Below the pieces are notes generated by a model that made no database searches, was not told where the DNA came from, and saw nothing but the letters and a program-made list of their open reading frames with translations. Made by a program: the position numbers and the translations under genes. From Natronospira proteinivora (GTDB lineage Bacteria; Pseudomonadota; Gammaproteobacteria; Natronospirales; Natronospiraceae), in contig NZ_JALJYF010000001.1 of assembly GCF_024170465.1 (NCBI RefSeq), positions 868,001-932,000 of the forward strand: 64,000 nucleotides of DNA. The letters are read 5' to 3'. Below are positions 51,646 to 61,523 of this stretch, piece by piece. Position 1 is the first letter of the stretch. Each line of letters starts with the position of its first letter.

Positions 51646-54600
51646 TGTTGAGGTTTTTCGTAGACCGGCCAGTCTTTGCCTCAGTTATCTCCATCATCAT
51701 TGTCATTGCCGGGTTAGCAGCTCTGCGTGAACTACCTGTCCAACAGTATCCCGATATCCTGCCACCCCAGGTCACTGTCTCCGCCAGCTACCCGGGGGCG
51801 AATGCAGAAACCATTGCCGATACAGTGGCGGCACCTATCGAAGCGGCAGTCGACGGTGTGGACGGCATGGTCTACATGCAGTCTCAGTCTACCGATGACG
51901 GCTCAATGGATCTGGTGATTACTTTCGAAGTGGGTACGGACCCAGACTTGGCGGCAATCAATGTCAGCAATGAGGTGGATAGCGCCATGGGCCGGCTTCC
52001 AGATGCAGTCCGGGATCAAGGTCTGGGCATCGAAAAGCGCTCTCCCTCCATGCTGCAAATGATCACATTCAGCTCCCCGGATGGCAGCCTGGACCCGGAA
52101 TTCATCAGTGATTATGTCTGGCGCAACGTTTACACAGAGATTCGCCGCTCCCCTGGTGTTGGCGACCAAACCTTTTTTGGCGCCCGAATCTATTCCATGC
52201 GTATCTGGCTGGAACCGGATGCCATGGCTGAATATGACATCCTGCCCTCGGATATCGCGGCCGCAGTGGAAGAACAGAATGCTCAATATGCTGCTGGGGC
52301 CTTTGGCAGTGAACCTGCCGATCCATCCATTGACTTCACCTATTCGGTGATTACGCCGGATCGTTTGTCGGAACCAGCAGAGTTCGAACGAATCATCTTG
52401 CGGAGTCAACCCGATGGTTCCGCCTTACGACTCGGCGATGTTGGCCGCGTTGAATTGGGTGCACAGAACTATCATTTCCGGGCCGAGCAGAATGGGCAGG
52501 AGACCGTGCCCGTGGGGATTTACCTCCAGCCAGGCGCCAATGCGGTGGAAACCGCCACCGGTATTGCCCAGCGTTTGGATGATATTTCACACCAATTCCC
52601 CGAGGGACTCGAATACGATATCCCCTTCGATACAACGGTCTTCATCGAAGCATCACTGAACCGGGTGTTCACCACATTATTGATCGCTGTCATTCTGGTG
52701 GTCTTGGTGGTTTACCTCTTCCTTCAGAAATTGCGGGCCACATTTATTCCCATCATAGCTGTTCCTATTTCCCTGATTGGCACTTTGGTGGGCATGTATC
52801 TTCTGGGATTCTCCCTCAACATGCTCACGTTATTCGGACTGGTGCTCGCAATTGGGATCGTGGTGGACAATGCGATTATCGTGCTGGAAAACACTGCCCG
52901 AATCATGCGGGAGAAAGCCTGTTCGCCGAGGGATGCAGTTCTGGATACCCTGGATGAAGTGGCCGGACCTATTCTCGCCATGACCCTGGTTACCATCGCT
53001 GTTTTCCTTCCAGTGGCCTTCATTGGCGGATTCAGTGGCCAGATGTATCAGCAGTTTGCCATCACCATTTCTGTTTCCATGGCCATTTCGGGGGTAGTAG
53101 CCTTAACTCTCAGTCCAGCCCTTTGTGCACGCCTGCTCGACGCTCAGCCGAAAGAACCGGCTCGACCTTTTCAGTGGTTTAATACCAGTTTTGAGCGGTT
53201 GACCCATGCCTATGTAGGTGGTGTGAACTACTTTCTGAATCACTGGCTTCAGGGCTTGGCCATCTTTCTACTCATGATTGTCGCCATCATCGTCCTCTTC
53301 CGAATCGCACCGGGCGGACTGGTTCCCGAGGAAGATCAAGGCTATCTCTACGCATCAGCAGAATTGCCTCCGGCTTCTTCCCTAAGCCGTACCCAGGAAA
53401 GCATGGCCAAGCTGTCATCCATTATCCAAGCTTATCCCGAAGTCGAGAATGCAGTGGCTTTCTCAGGCCGTAGTCTGGATGCCGGTGGATCGCAAAGCTA
53501 CTCAGGTACAGCCTATGTCACGCTAAGTCATTGGGACGAGAGATCTGGCCGAGGTCAAAGTAGCGATGCTGTTATGCGGCGCCTCCAAGAGGATGGGCTT
53601 GATGTCACCGAGGCATCCATTTCCGCTTTCAACCCGCCGCCCATCAGTGGAATTTCGACAACCGGCGGCTTTACTGCCTATTTGCAAAGTCGGCAAGGTG
53701 ATGATGTAAGTACTTTACTTGCGGTAACGGAAGACGTAATTGAAGCCGCCAATGAGAGGCCAGAACTCAGTAATGTCCGCACTACCCTATCCACGGAAGT
53801 CCCCCGTTATGAAGCGGATGTTGACAGAGAGTTAGCTTGGGCCTTAGACGTTCCTCTCAGTGATATCTTCGATGTGATGCGCAGCACCTTCGGTCAGGTC
53901 TACATCAATGATTTCAATATGGGCGGCCGGGCCATGCGGGTTCATATGCAGGCCGAAGCGGAATATCGTCAACGTCCAGAAGATCTGGATCGAATTTATG
54001 TGCGTTCCCGTAGCGGCAACTTGGTTCCGATTTCAACGCTGGTTAGCATTGAGGCATCACAAGGGGCAGATTTGGTAGAGCGTTTTAATGTCTTTCCCGC
54101 TGCTCGCATCATGGGCGACCCTGCCGAGGGCTATAGTTCAGCCCAGGCCATTGCAGCCCTGGAAGCGGTTGCCGATGATGAGTTATCCGACGCCTATCTC
54201 TTGAGTTGGACCGGTGCGGCCTATCAGGAACGAGAAATGTCCGGCGCTGCCACCCTGGCTTTCGTCCTGGGCGTGGTGATGGTCTTGCTCATTCTGGCTG
54301 CCCAGTATGAGCGCTGGACCCTGCCCTTCGCCGTGATGACAGTTGTCCCTTTTGCCGTGTTTGGTGCCCTTGTAGCCATCTGGCTCACTGGATTGGAAAA
54401 TAACATCTACTTCCAAATTGGTCTATTGGTCCTAGTGTCGTTGGCTGCCAAGAATGCCATTCTGATTGTGGAATTCGCACTGCAACAGCAGAAGACGGGC
54501 ATGGGCTACCGGGAAGCAGCTCTGGAAGCAGCTCGATTGAGGTTCCGTCCAATTATCATGACCGCAATATCGCTGATACTCGGCAGCCTACCTCTGGCAT

Positions 54601-54770
54601 TGGCCACAGGAGCGGGGGCTAACAGCCAGCATTCCATCGGCGTGGGCATCATCGGCGGCATGCTGAGCGCGACTTTCCTGGCCGTACTTTTCGTTCCCAT
54701 GTTTTATTACCTAATCATGAGTGGCGTGGACAAACTGAGCGGCAAGACCACAACCTCGGAGGCAGTCTGA
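51645..54770 (+). CDS. RND efflux permease, AcrB/MexB-like
   Basis: A 1041-aa HAE1-type pump. It starts MLRFFVDRPVFASVISIIIVIAGLAALRELPVQQYPDI and has the usual twelve-helix layout with two large periplasmic loops. Helix 4 carries GLVLAIGIVVDNAIIVLENT, with the proton-relay acidic residue. Such pumps export antibiotics, dyes, detergents and organic acids. It is coupled to the adaptor gene by one base and followed one nt after its stop by the outer-membrane channel gene. Confidence 0.93.
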   Translation: MLRFFVDRPVFASVISIIIVIAGLAALRELPVQQYPDILPPQVTVSASYPGANAETIADTVAAPIEAAVDGVDGMVYMQSQSTDDGSMDLVITFEVGTDPDLAAINVSNEVDSAMGRLPDAVRDQGLGIEKRSPSMLQMITFSSPDGSLDPEFISDYVWRNVYTEIRRSPGVGDQTFFGARIYSMRIWLEPDAMAEYDILPSDIAAAVEEQNAQYAAGAFGSEPADPSIDFTYSVITPDRLSEPAEFERIILRSQPDGSALRLGDVGRVELGAQNYHFRAEQNGQETVPVGIYLQPGANAVETATGIAQRLDDISHQFPEGLEYDIPFDTTVFIEASLNRVFTTLLIAVILVVLVVYLFLQKLRATFIPIIAVPISLIGTLVGMYLLGFSLNMLTLFGLVLAIGIVVDNAIIVLENTARIMREKACSPRDAVLDTLDEVAGPILAMTLVTIAVFLPVAFIGGFSGQMYQQFAITISVSMAISGVVALTLSPALCARLLDAQPKEPARPFQWFNTSFERLTHAYVGGVNYFLNHWLQGLAIFLLMIVAIIVLFRIAPGGLVPEEDQGYLYASAELPPASSLSRTQESMAKLSSIIQAYPEVENAVAFSGRSLDAGGSQSYSGTAYVTLSHWDERSGRGQSSDAVMRRLQEDGLDVTEASISAFNPPPISGISTTGGFTAYLQSRQGDDVSTLLAVTEDVIEAANERPELSNVRTTLSTEVPRYEADVDRELAWALDVPLSDIFDVMRSTFGQVYINDFNMGGRAMRVHMQAEAEYRQRPEDLDRIYVRSRSGNLVPISTLVSIEASQGADLVERFNVFPAARIMGDPAEGYSSAQAIAALEAVADDELSDAYLLSWTGAAYQEREMSGAATLAFVLGVVMVLLILAAQYERWTLPFAVMTVVPFAVFGALVAIWLTGLENNIYFQIGLLVLVSLAAKNAILIVEFALQQQKTGMGYREAALEAARLRFRPIIMTAISLILGSLPLALATGAGANSQHSIGVGIIGGMLSATFLAVLFVPMFYYLIMSGVDKLSGKTTTSEAV

Positions 54771-54771
54771 A

Positions 54772-56196
54772 ATGGGCCGGGCTCACCGTCACATATTTGT
54801 CCTTGCCTTGCTGGTCTTGCTTGGTGCTTGCAGTCTGAGCCCGGAATATCAGCGTCCCGATCTGCTGCTACCGGAGGAATGGCCAACCGACGAATCCGAA
54901 CTGGACCGGGAGCAAGGGCCCGACGTATTAACTGACTGGTGGACTCGATTCGACGATCCCCAGCTAAATGAACTTGTAGAACACGCCTTGGAAGAAAATC
55001 CAGACCTGGAAATGGCCGCCGCACGGGTAGCGGAAGCTCGTGCCGTCCTGGGAATGGGCCGGGCTGAACGTTTGCCTCGTCTGGACCTGGAAGCTGAGTT
55101 GGAGCGGGAAAACCCGGGTGAATCGGGCGATTGGGAAACCGATTTGGAAATTGCCGCCGCCCTGAGTTACGAAGTGGACTTGTGGGGGCGCCTTGCACAG
55201 GCCAGCGAATCAGCCCGGGCACAGTTGCTCTCGACAGCCTATACCCGTGATGCCATCCGCTTGACCATTATCAGTGATGTGATCAGCCATTACTTTCAGT
55301 TGCGGGCCGCTCAGGACCAGATTCGTATCACCAGAGACACCATCCAGACTCGTGAAGAAGCGTTGGAGCTGGAACAGATTCGCCGCCGCGCCGGTGCGGC
55401 TACTCAGCTGGCATTGCGGCAAGCCGAAGCAGAACTGGAAACCAGCCGTGCTGAATTGCCGGGTCGATTGGCCGAGGCACGGCAGTTAAGCCGTGCATTG
55501 GCGATTCTGGTGGGTCGGGATGATGAAGTCATGTCCGGCCTAGAAGCCATGGACGATAACCAGGGGCTGCCGGACTTGAATGGCGACCTAGCACAGCTCC
55601 CAGCCTATATCCCGGCCCGCCTGCTGGAATATCGTCCTGATATTCAAGCGGCCGAATATGCTCTGATTGCCACAAACGCCGACATTGGTGTGGCTCGGGC
55701 CAATTGGTTTCCTCGCATTAATCTAGTGGCCGCACTCGGCACCGCTGCCAGCTCCGGCAGCAGCTTGTTCACAAGTGCAGCCCAATTGGAATCTCTGACG
55801 GGAGAAATTACCGCTCCCATACTGGACTTTGGACGGCGTGCCGCCGATGTGGAAACGGCCGAGGCGCGTAAGGAGTTGGCCGAAATTCAATATCGTTCCA
55901 CCATTCTGGAGGCTTTTCAGGAGGTGGCGGATGCCTGGACACTGATGACCACCGCGGAAGAGCAACGTCGGGTCAGGGAGCGGGAAGTGGATGCCCGTCT
56001 GGAAGTGACGGACCTGGCGGTAACCCGATATGTTGGTGGCTATACGGAGTACCTGGAAGTCCTGGATGCTCGGCGGGCATTATTTGACGCTCAGATTGCC
56101 CTTACCGAGGCCGAACGGGACCGTCTCGTGGCTGAAGCCAACCTCTATCGCGCATTGGGGGGGAGTTGGGCCGAAGAAATCCCCACACCGGACTGA
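54772..56196 (+). CDS. NodT/OprM-type outer-membrane efflux lipoprotein
   Basis: A 474-aa TolC-family channel. The signal peptide ends in the lipobox LLGAC and the next residues SLSPEYQRPDL are typical for this class. Two outer-membrane efflux domains follow, each with long amphipathic helices (for example AAARVAEARAVLGMGRAERLPRL and, in the second, LLEYRPDIQAAEYALIATNADIGVARANWFP). It completes the tripartite system with the preceding adaptor and permease. A weak hairpin comes after it. Confidence 0.92.
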   Translation: MGRAHRHIFVLALLVLLGACSLSPEYQRPDLLLPEEWPTDESELDREQGPDVLTDWWTRFDDPQLNELVEHALEENPDLEMAAARVAEARAVLGMGRAERLPRLDLEAELERENPGESGDWETDLEIAAALSYEVDLWGRLAQASESARAQLLSTAYTRDAIRLTIISDVISHYFQLRAAQDQIRITRDTIQTREEALELEQIRRRAGAATQLALRQAEAELETSRAELPGRLAEARQLSRALAILVGRDDEVMSGLEAMDDNQGLPDLNGDLAQLPAYIPARLLEYRPDIQAAEYALIATNADIGVARANWFPRINLVAALGTAASSGSSLFTSAAQLESLTGEITAPILDFGRRAADVETAEARKELAEIQYRSTILEAFQEVADAWTLMTTAEEQRRVREREVDARLEVTDLAVTRYVGGYTEYLEVLDARRALFDAQIALTEAERDRLVAEANLYRALGGSWAEEIPTPD

Positions 56197-56222
56197 ATTA
56201 TTGGCGAAGCAGTCCTTCGGGG

Positions 56223-56256
56223 CCGCCGGCGAAAAGCTGTCACATTCCGCCGGCGG
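56223..56256. terminator. Possible hairpin between the convergent channel and protease genes
   Basis: CCGCCGGCG (56223-56231) pairs with CGCCGGCGG (56248-56256) around a 16-nt loop. No T run follows on either strand, so terminator function is only possible. Confidence 0.35.
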
Positions 56257-56268
56257 GTACTCGGTTCA

Positions 56269-59247
56269 TCAACGCCCGGGCTGGGTAGGCAATGGCGGTT
56301 GCTCCCGCGGAATATCATCCTCGTACGTTTCCAGTTGCTCAAGGATGGTATCAATCGCCTCTTCCAGCTGGCTGTCCCGGCCCTGGTTGGTGGCGATGGG
56401 ATCGAGTTCCACGTGGATATCCGGCGCCACACCTTCATTTTCGATAGACCAGTTGTTATCGGTATCGATGAAGCGGAAATGGGGCACGGTCATGAAACCG
56501 CCATCCATAAGCGACGGATTGCGGGAAATTCCGATCAGCCCGCCCCAGGTGCGGGTCCCTAGCAGTTTGCCGATATCCAGCTCGCGAAACGCATAGGGCA
56601 TGAAATCCCCGCCCGAACCGGCATCCTGGTCGATCATCATCAATTTTGGTCCATGCAGGGCCCCAAAGGGGGTGCTGGACATCTTCCCTTCCCGGTAGGC
56701 CCAGTTGGCAAGGTGACGGCGGCTCAGTACTTCGGTGATGTAGTTGGCTGCCTGCCCGCCCCCATTGGCCCGCTCATCGATAATCAGGGCCTCCTTGTCC
56801 AGCTGAGCATAGAACATGCGATTGAAGAAAGCATAGCCATCATCGGCGGTATTCGGCAGGTAGATATATCCCACCCGACCATCGGTGGCCTCCTCAACCG
56901 CTTTACGATTGGATTCCACCCAGGCCCAGAGTCGCAGACGATTCTCGGATGAAACCGGCTCAACGGTGATCTCACGGGCATTGCGTCCGTTAGCATTGGG
57001 CCCCACCCGAAGCGTGACCTGTTCATCCACGGTGTTCTTCAATCGCTGGAAGATATTCTCGTCGGCATTCAGCTCCCGACCGTTAATGGCGATGATGTAC
57101 TCCCCCTCCTCCGCTTTGTGACCCGGTACCGCCAGGGGGCCCCGCAGGAAGGGATTCCAATTCTCGCCGGTATAAATGCGATCAATCCGGTAGCGACCAT
57201 TGGAAACGGACAGATTGGCGCCCAACAGTCCGGTCTCGGGACTGGATACCCGGTGGATATCACCGCCGCCCAAGCGATTATGTCCGGCGTGAAGCTCGGC
57301 AATCATCTCGATCATCAGATCATTGAGATCCTCACGTCGGCCAACATGCTCCAGAAGCGGCCGGTATTGCTCATAAACCGCATCCCAGTCCACACCATGC
57401 AGATTCTCGGCATAGAAGAAATCCCGCTGCATGCGCCAGGCCTCGTCGAAGATTTGGGTCCATTCCTTCATGGGATCGACTTCCAGGCGCAAATCACTCA
57501 GATTGACCGTCTCTGGCTCAATCTCCCGATTGATCTCGGCTACTGCCAGGCTGCCATTGACCATCTGGAGCAAGAGATGGCTGCCGGCCGCACTGATATC
57601 GAAACCGGTAAGGCCACTGATCATGGAGGTTTCCTGGCGTTCTTCGAAATCAAAGCGCTTGAGGCGGTTTTCGGTCAAGGCTGTGGCGCCAGGCGGTTCC
57701 CGGGTAACGCCGGGTTGAATCCGGTGCATATAGAAAAGACTGCCATCCTTGGCCACCTGGAGGTCGCCATAGTTGCCTTCGGCAACACCCAGGGCAACGG
57801 TCCGCTCCAGCAGGCCCTGGAAATCAATCCGGGTTTCCACCTCCTCTTCCTCTTCCTCGCCTTTATTGACCGTCTCGTCTCCAGTGCCGGGCAGCAATGG
57901 TGAGGCATGATCGTCCTGCAACACGATGGCATAGAGGCCAGCCCGGTAAGGCCTTTCCTGACTGCTCATATCCAGACCGAACTGCAGGGGGCCGGAATTG
58001 GTGGAGGCAGCAAAATACAGGTGTTTGCCATCTCGGCTGAATACGGGCGAGGCCACGTCTGCCATGCCATCACTCAGTGGATAGGCTTCATTGCGCTCGA
58101 AGCTATAGACCTTCAAATCGCGATAATAATTGGCTTGTCGCTTAGTGTAGGCCAGCCAAGTCCCGTCCGGAGAAAGCGCCAGATCAATGCCGCCCTCCCG
58201 GGTTCCGGTATCCACCTGAGTGGTCTGGCCACGATCAAGGTCGATGTAATGCAGTCCCTGGCGGTTATCGGTGTAGATGATTCGGCTGTTCTCTGCATCC
58301 CAGGCCCGCAGGGTATAGAACTCTGGACCAAGCTCGAAGCGTTCCTGCTCGCCCCGCCCCGTCTGATCGCTAATCACCAGGGTCTGCCCTTCCAGGGATT
58401 CCTCAAGCCAAGCCACCTGGGCCCCATCCGGGGACCAGGTGGCGGTGTATTCCCGAATACCACCGGTATTGCTGAGATTACGAGTCGATCCCTCATCCAC
58501 CGGCACGGTAAACACCTCACCGCGGGCGGTCACAATCAGCCGCTTGGCCTGGGGTGAAATACGGGCATGCTGGATATTATTGCTGGCATCCTTCCATTCG
58601 ACCCGGCGTTGGGGCAGATCCGGCTTGATGTGGACGGAGAGCATGCTAACTTCCCCGTTTTCCAGGTCCAGTTCATGCAGCCGACCACCGGCTTCATAGA
58701 CAATATGGCTGCCATGGCCACTGGCCCAGCGGATATCCCAGTCGTCTTGCTCGGTGAGCTGCTCAATGGTTTCCGAATCGCTGTCAAAACGGAAGAGATT
58801 GAAGCGCTTGTCAGCACGATCGGACACGAAATACACATCCCCGTCCAACCAAAAGGGCTCGATGTCGTTGACGCGCTCCCCTTCGATGTTGGTGACGGAA
58901 TCAGACGCGGAATTCAGAATACGAATGGAGGGGGTTGTGCCGCCGCGATAGCCGCGCCAGCCAGCTGATCCCCCGTAGAGACCGTTATAGGCAGGACCAA
59001 AGTCGATATAGGCAAGCCGGTCCCCACTCTCGTCCCATTGGCCCCGGAAAAATCGGGCTTCCATTTTCTTTTCCGGTGCTCCGCCGGCCACTGAAATATG
59101 AAATAGCTGGCCAGAGCGGCCATGATCGGTTTCCCGGTTTGAGACAAAGGCGACCGATTCACCATCCGCACTCCAGCCGACCGGCGTGTCATTGCCAGGA
59201 TGCCAGGTCAATTTACTGCATCTGCCCGGAAGATGCCAGATAGTCAC
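56269..59247 (-). CDS. Tricorn-like S41 protease, N-terminally truncated
   Basis: A 992-aa protein of the tricorn-like S41 peptidase group. It begins inside the first beta-propeller, at RCSKLTWHPGNDTPVGWSADG, a segment that in full-length relatives follows a signal peptide and about 100 more residues. Later parts look normal: a long propeller region, a PDZ domain (residues about 660-750) and the S41 catalytic domain, with the nucleophile Ser878 in DAGSGGDFMPYAFRELDIG and a His near ELHAGH. The frame is closed by TAA 24 nt before the proposed GTG start, and only 93 nt separate it from the upstream gene. It may be a recently 5'-deleted gene or an inactive remnant; without a signal peptide it would stay in the cytoplasm. 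Confidence 0.72.
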   Translation of the reverse strand: MTIWHLPGRCSKLTWHPGNDTPVGWSADGESVAFVSNRETDHGRSGQLFHISVAGGAPEKKMEARFFRGQWDESGDRLAYIDFGPAYNGLYGGSAGWRGYRGGTTPSIRILNSASDSVTNIEGERVNDIEPFWLDGDVYFVSDRADKRFNLFRFDSDSETIEQLTEQDDWDIRWASGHGSHIVYEAGGRLHELDLENGEVSMLSVHIKPDLPQRRVEWKDASNNIQHARISPQAKRLIVTARGEVFTVPVDEGSTRNLSNTGGIREYTATWSPDGAQVAWLEESLEGQTLVISDQTGRGEQERFELGPEFYTLRAWDAENSRIIYTDNRQGLHYIDLDRGQTTQVDTGTREGGIDLALSPDGTWLAYTKRQANYYRDLKVYSFERNEAYPLSDGMADVASPVFSRDGKHLYFAASTNSGPLQFGLDMSSQERPYRAGLYAIVLQDDHASPLLPGTGDETVNKGEEEEEEVETRIDFQGLLERTVALGVAEGNYGDLQVAKDGSLFYMHRIQPGVTREPPGATALTENRLKRFDFEERQETSMISGLTGFDISAAGSHLLLQMVNGSLAVAEINREIEPETVNLSDLRLEVDPMKEWTQIFDEAWRMQRDFFYAENLHGVDWDAVYEQYRPLLEHVGRREDLNDLMIEMIAELHAGHNRLGGGDIHRVSSPETGLLGANLSVSNGRYRIDRIYTGENWNPFLRGPLAVPGHKAEEGEYIIAINGRELNADENIFQRLKNTVDEQVTLRVGPNANGRNAREITVEPVSSENRLRLWAWVESNRKAVEEATDGRVGYIYLPNTADDGYAFFNRMFYAQLDKEALIIDERANGGGQAANYITEVLSRRHLANWAYREGKMSSTPFGALHGPKLMMIDQDAGSGGDFMPYAFRELDIGKLLGTRTWGGLIGISRNPSLMDGGFMTVPHFRFIDTDNNWSIENEGVAPDIHVELDPIATNQGRDSQLEEAIDTILEQLETYEDDIPREQPPLPTQPGR

Positions 59248-59340
59248 GCCGGTGGGGCGCCCGCTTTAGGCGACCCTTTAACTGGCCCAACGTTTAGTAA
59301 TCTCGCCGGGATATTTCGCACAAATTGGGAACGGACTCTA

Positions 59341-60921
59341 CTAGAGCAGCAGCTCTGGGGCGGATTCCAGCTCGTATAGAAGATGGTTGGACAAAGCCAC
59401 CGCGTGATCATGGGGGATGAAGGGAATTACACGGGGTTGATCAGCCAGCCAGCACTCCAGATTGGCCAGTCCCGTCCGGCGTTGGAAGGGGCTTTGCGAG
59501 ACCCGCACCTGCTGTATTCGGCGAATTTCAAAGACTTCCCGGCACCAGCCGAACAGGCCGCTGCGAATATGCAGGCAATCCCGTTCCAGGGCCCAGCCCC
59601 AACGCTGCCATCGGCGTTTCAGCAGATACCGGAGCCCTATCGGTACTAGCACCGAGGCCAAAGAGACGACGACGGCGACCCAGATGGCTTGTGTGGCGCC
59701 CAATGCAACCAACCCACCCATGATAAGCAGGAAAAGCAATGACAAGCGGGACCACCAGAAATGTCGGAAACGCTCATCCACGGACAACAGTACCGTATCG
59801 GGAAGACGTAACACCTCACTGAAGGCCGGAACCAGCCCTTCCACCACCTCTGGAACTTGGCTGGGACGCAAGGCGGGGACCAGAAATTTGCCATCCCCTT
59901 GGTTTTGTTCGAATTCACCCGCCGCACTGGCCTGATGACCATGCATATGACAGAGACCCGCCCACCGGGCGAACAAGCTTTGCGCCACGGTAACCGCCTG
60001 TAGCTTGGCATGCCGCAGGGTCCGCTCTCGGGTCTCGAACAGGCCGTACCGGCTGCGCAGGCTGCCCTGTGCCGCCAGGAGTCGATAGCCATAGAAGCGC
60101 AACCAGCCGATTACCCCGGAAATCACTAGCAGCACCAGGGCAATGCAAAGAATGCCTACTATCACGGCCAAGGGCAGCATACCGGGGCTGTCTGGATCCA
60201 CCCATTCCGTCCCCAGGCTCATCAGCCAATGTGCGGCGGCTTCGATGTAGGGGGCAATCTGTCGATGCAAATAGCCATACAAGGCCCCCGCAGCGGCAAA
60301 CACAAACCAGAATTGGCCGCTGACAATGCCATGGAGAAACAGAAGGTGGGGACCCGGGGCATGCAATGCCTGCTCGGTGAAGGGGACACTTTCCTCTTCC
60401 TCGCCCCCCGTTTCGCTGCCGGCTGACGTCGCTTGGGCGGACCTCGTCCCCACCCGGGCACCGGCAATTTCAGCCCGCACGGATTCTGCTACTTCCCTGG
60501 GAACCGCGTGAATGCTGATCTCCTCACTCTCGCCGCCCGGAGTTTCCAGCACCAGGGTAAGTAGCCGGAACGGGCGGAGGTAGAAGGCCTGGCGCAGGTC
60601 CACATTGCGCACCCGTTCCCAGGCAACACGCAACTCCTGACGATGAAAGACCCCCCGGCGAACACGAATGGCATCAGGGGCCAATTGAAAACGGAATCGC
60701 CGGTGCCAGGCAATGGCATAGAGCAGCAGACACAGGGCAACCGCCAGCAACGCTAGGAGAAAATCCTGTCGGGTGAAATTCCCGAAAATAGCGGCCCCTG
60801 CCGTTATCCCAAACAAGGCAGGCAGGAACTGGGTGATGAACTTGCGCAACATTTCCAGGCCCACCGGCAGAAGTGCCAGCTTGGGCAAGGCAAGCCACTC
60901 TCCGGTCAACTTATCGTTCAT
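59341..60921 (-). CDS. PH-domain membrane protein, YdbT-like
   Basis: A 526-aa membrane protein with several hydrophobic segments and bacterial PH (bPH2) domains, for example RFQLAPDAIRVRRGVFHRQELRVAWERVRNVDLRQ and later ERDCLHIRSGLFGWCREVFEIRRIQQVRVSQSPFQRR. These domains with the RGxxxRRxxxIPxxRIQ-type pattern are found in YdbT. The function of YdbS/YdbT proteins is not settled. The start overlaps the YdbS-like gene by 11 nt. It contains about six membrane segments, including two at the N-terminus. Confidence 0.8.
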   Translation of the reverse strand: MNDKLTGEWLALPKLALLPVGLEMLRKFITQFLPALFGITAGAAIFGNFTRQDFLLALLAVALCLLLYAIAWHRRFRFQLAPDAIRVRRGVFHRQELRVAWERVRNVDLRQAFYLRPFRLLTLVLETPGGESEEISIHAVPREVAESVRAEIAGARVGTRSAQATSAGSETGGEEEESVPFTEQALHAPGPHLLFLHGIVSGQFWFVFAAAGALYGYLHRQIAPYIEAAAHWLMSLGTEWVDPDSPGMLPLAVIVGILCIALVLLVISGVIGWLRFYGYRLLAAQGSLRSRYGLFETRERTLRHAKLQAVTVAQSLFARWAGLCHMHGHQASAAGEFEQNQGDGKFLVPALRPSQVPEVVEGLVPAFSEVLRLPDTVLLSVDERFRHFWWSRLSLLFLLIMGGLVALGATQAIWVAVVVSLASVLVPIGLRYLLKRRWQRWGWALERDCLHIRSGLFGWCREVFEIRRIQQVRVSQSPFQRRTGLANLECWLADQPRVIPFIPHDHAVALSNHLLYELESAPELLL

Positions 60922-61486
60922 CCTGCTCGGGCTCCGCATTGCCGGAAACCGAGGTCTCGATCACCTCTCCCACATCGCCATCTTCCAGGCGGGTCAGGAT
61001 ATAGCGTCTCAGGCTTTCCGCCGTATCGGGTGTCAGCCCTTGCACCATAACATCCGCACTGGCCCCGCCGGCACTGAAGCACTTGAGATGCATCAAACCG
61101 AACCAACGCTCCACCGGGCCATTTCCGGTGCTCACATGCTGGATTCGACTAAAAGGCATCACCGTAACCTTTCGCCAGACCACACCGTCCCGGTTGATCA
61201 GGTCGTGTTCACGGACAGTCCAACCAAAGAGCCGGTATTCCATCCAAGCATGCAGACAAAGCGCCGCGCCCAGCCCAACAAGCCCCAGCAGTAACAGTAC
61301 CACCCCCACCCAGAAGGAAAAGACCAGCCAGCCACCCACCCCCGCGGCCAGACCCACCACCACAGCAAACAGGAGATTGACGGTCAGTGAATAGGGCAGA
61401 TAGGCCGGGGCCAGCCTGTTGAGTGTCACCTCGGACCAGTCAGGCAACCCGGCTATATCCACAACGGTATTACTGAAATCCTTCAC
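60911..61486 (-). CDS. PH-domain membrane protein, YdbS-like
   Basis: A 191-aa protein with two transmembrane segments (about residues 30-80) and one bPH2 domain, in which VWRKVTVMPFSRIQHVSTGNGPVERWFGL is the family signature. YdbS and YdbT homologues are commonly encoded side by side; their role is unknown. The start is GTG with GGGAG upstream. It overlaps the YdbT-like gene by 11 nt. Confidence 0.85.
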   Translation of the reverse strand: MKDFSNTVVDIAGLPDWSEVTLNRLAPAYLPYSLTVNLLFAVVVGLAAGVGGWLVFSFWVGVVLLLLGLVGLGAALCLHAWMEYRLFGWTVREHDLINRDGVVWRKVTVMPFSRIQHVSTGNGPVERWFGLMHLKCFSAGGASADVMVQGLTPDTAESLRRYILTRLEDGDVGEVIETSVSGNAEPEQDER

Positions 61487-61523
61487 CTTGTGCCACTCCC
61501 TTGTCCATTAGGCCAATGCCCCA

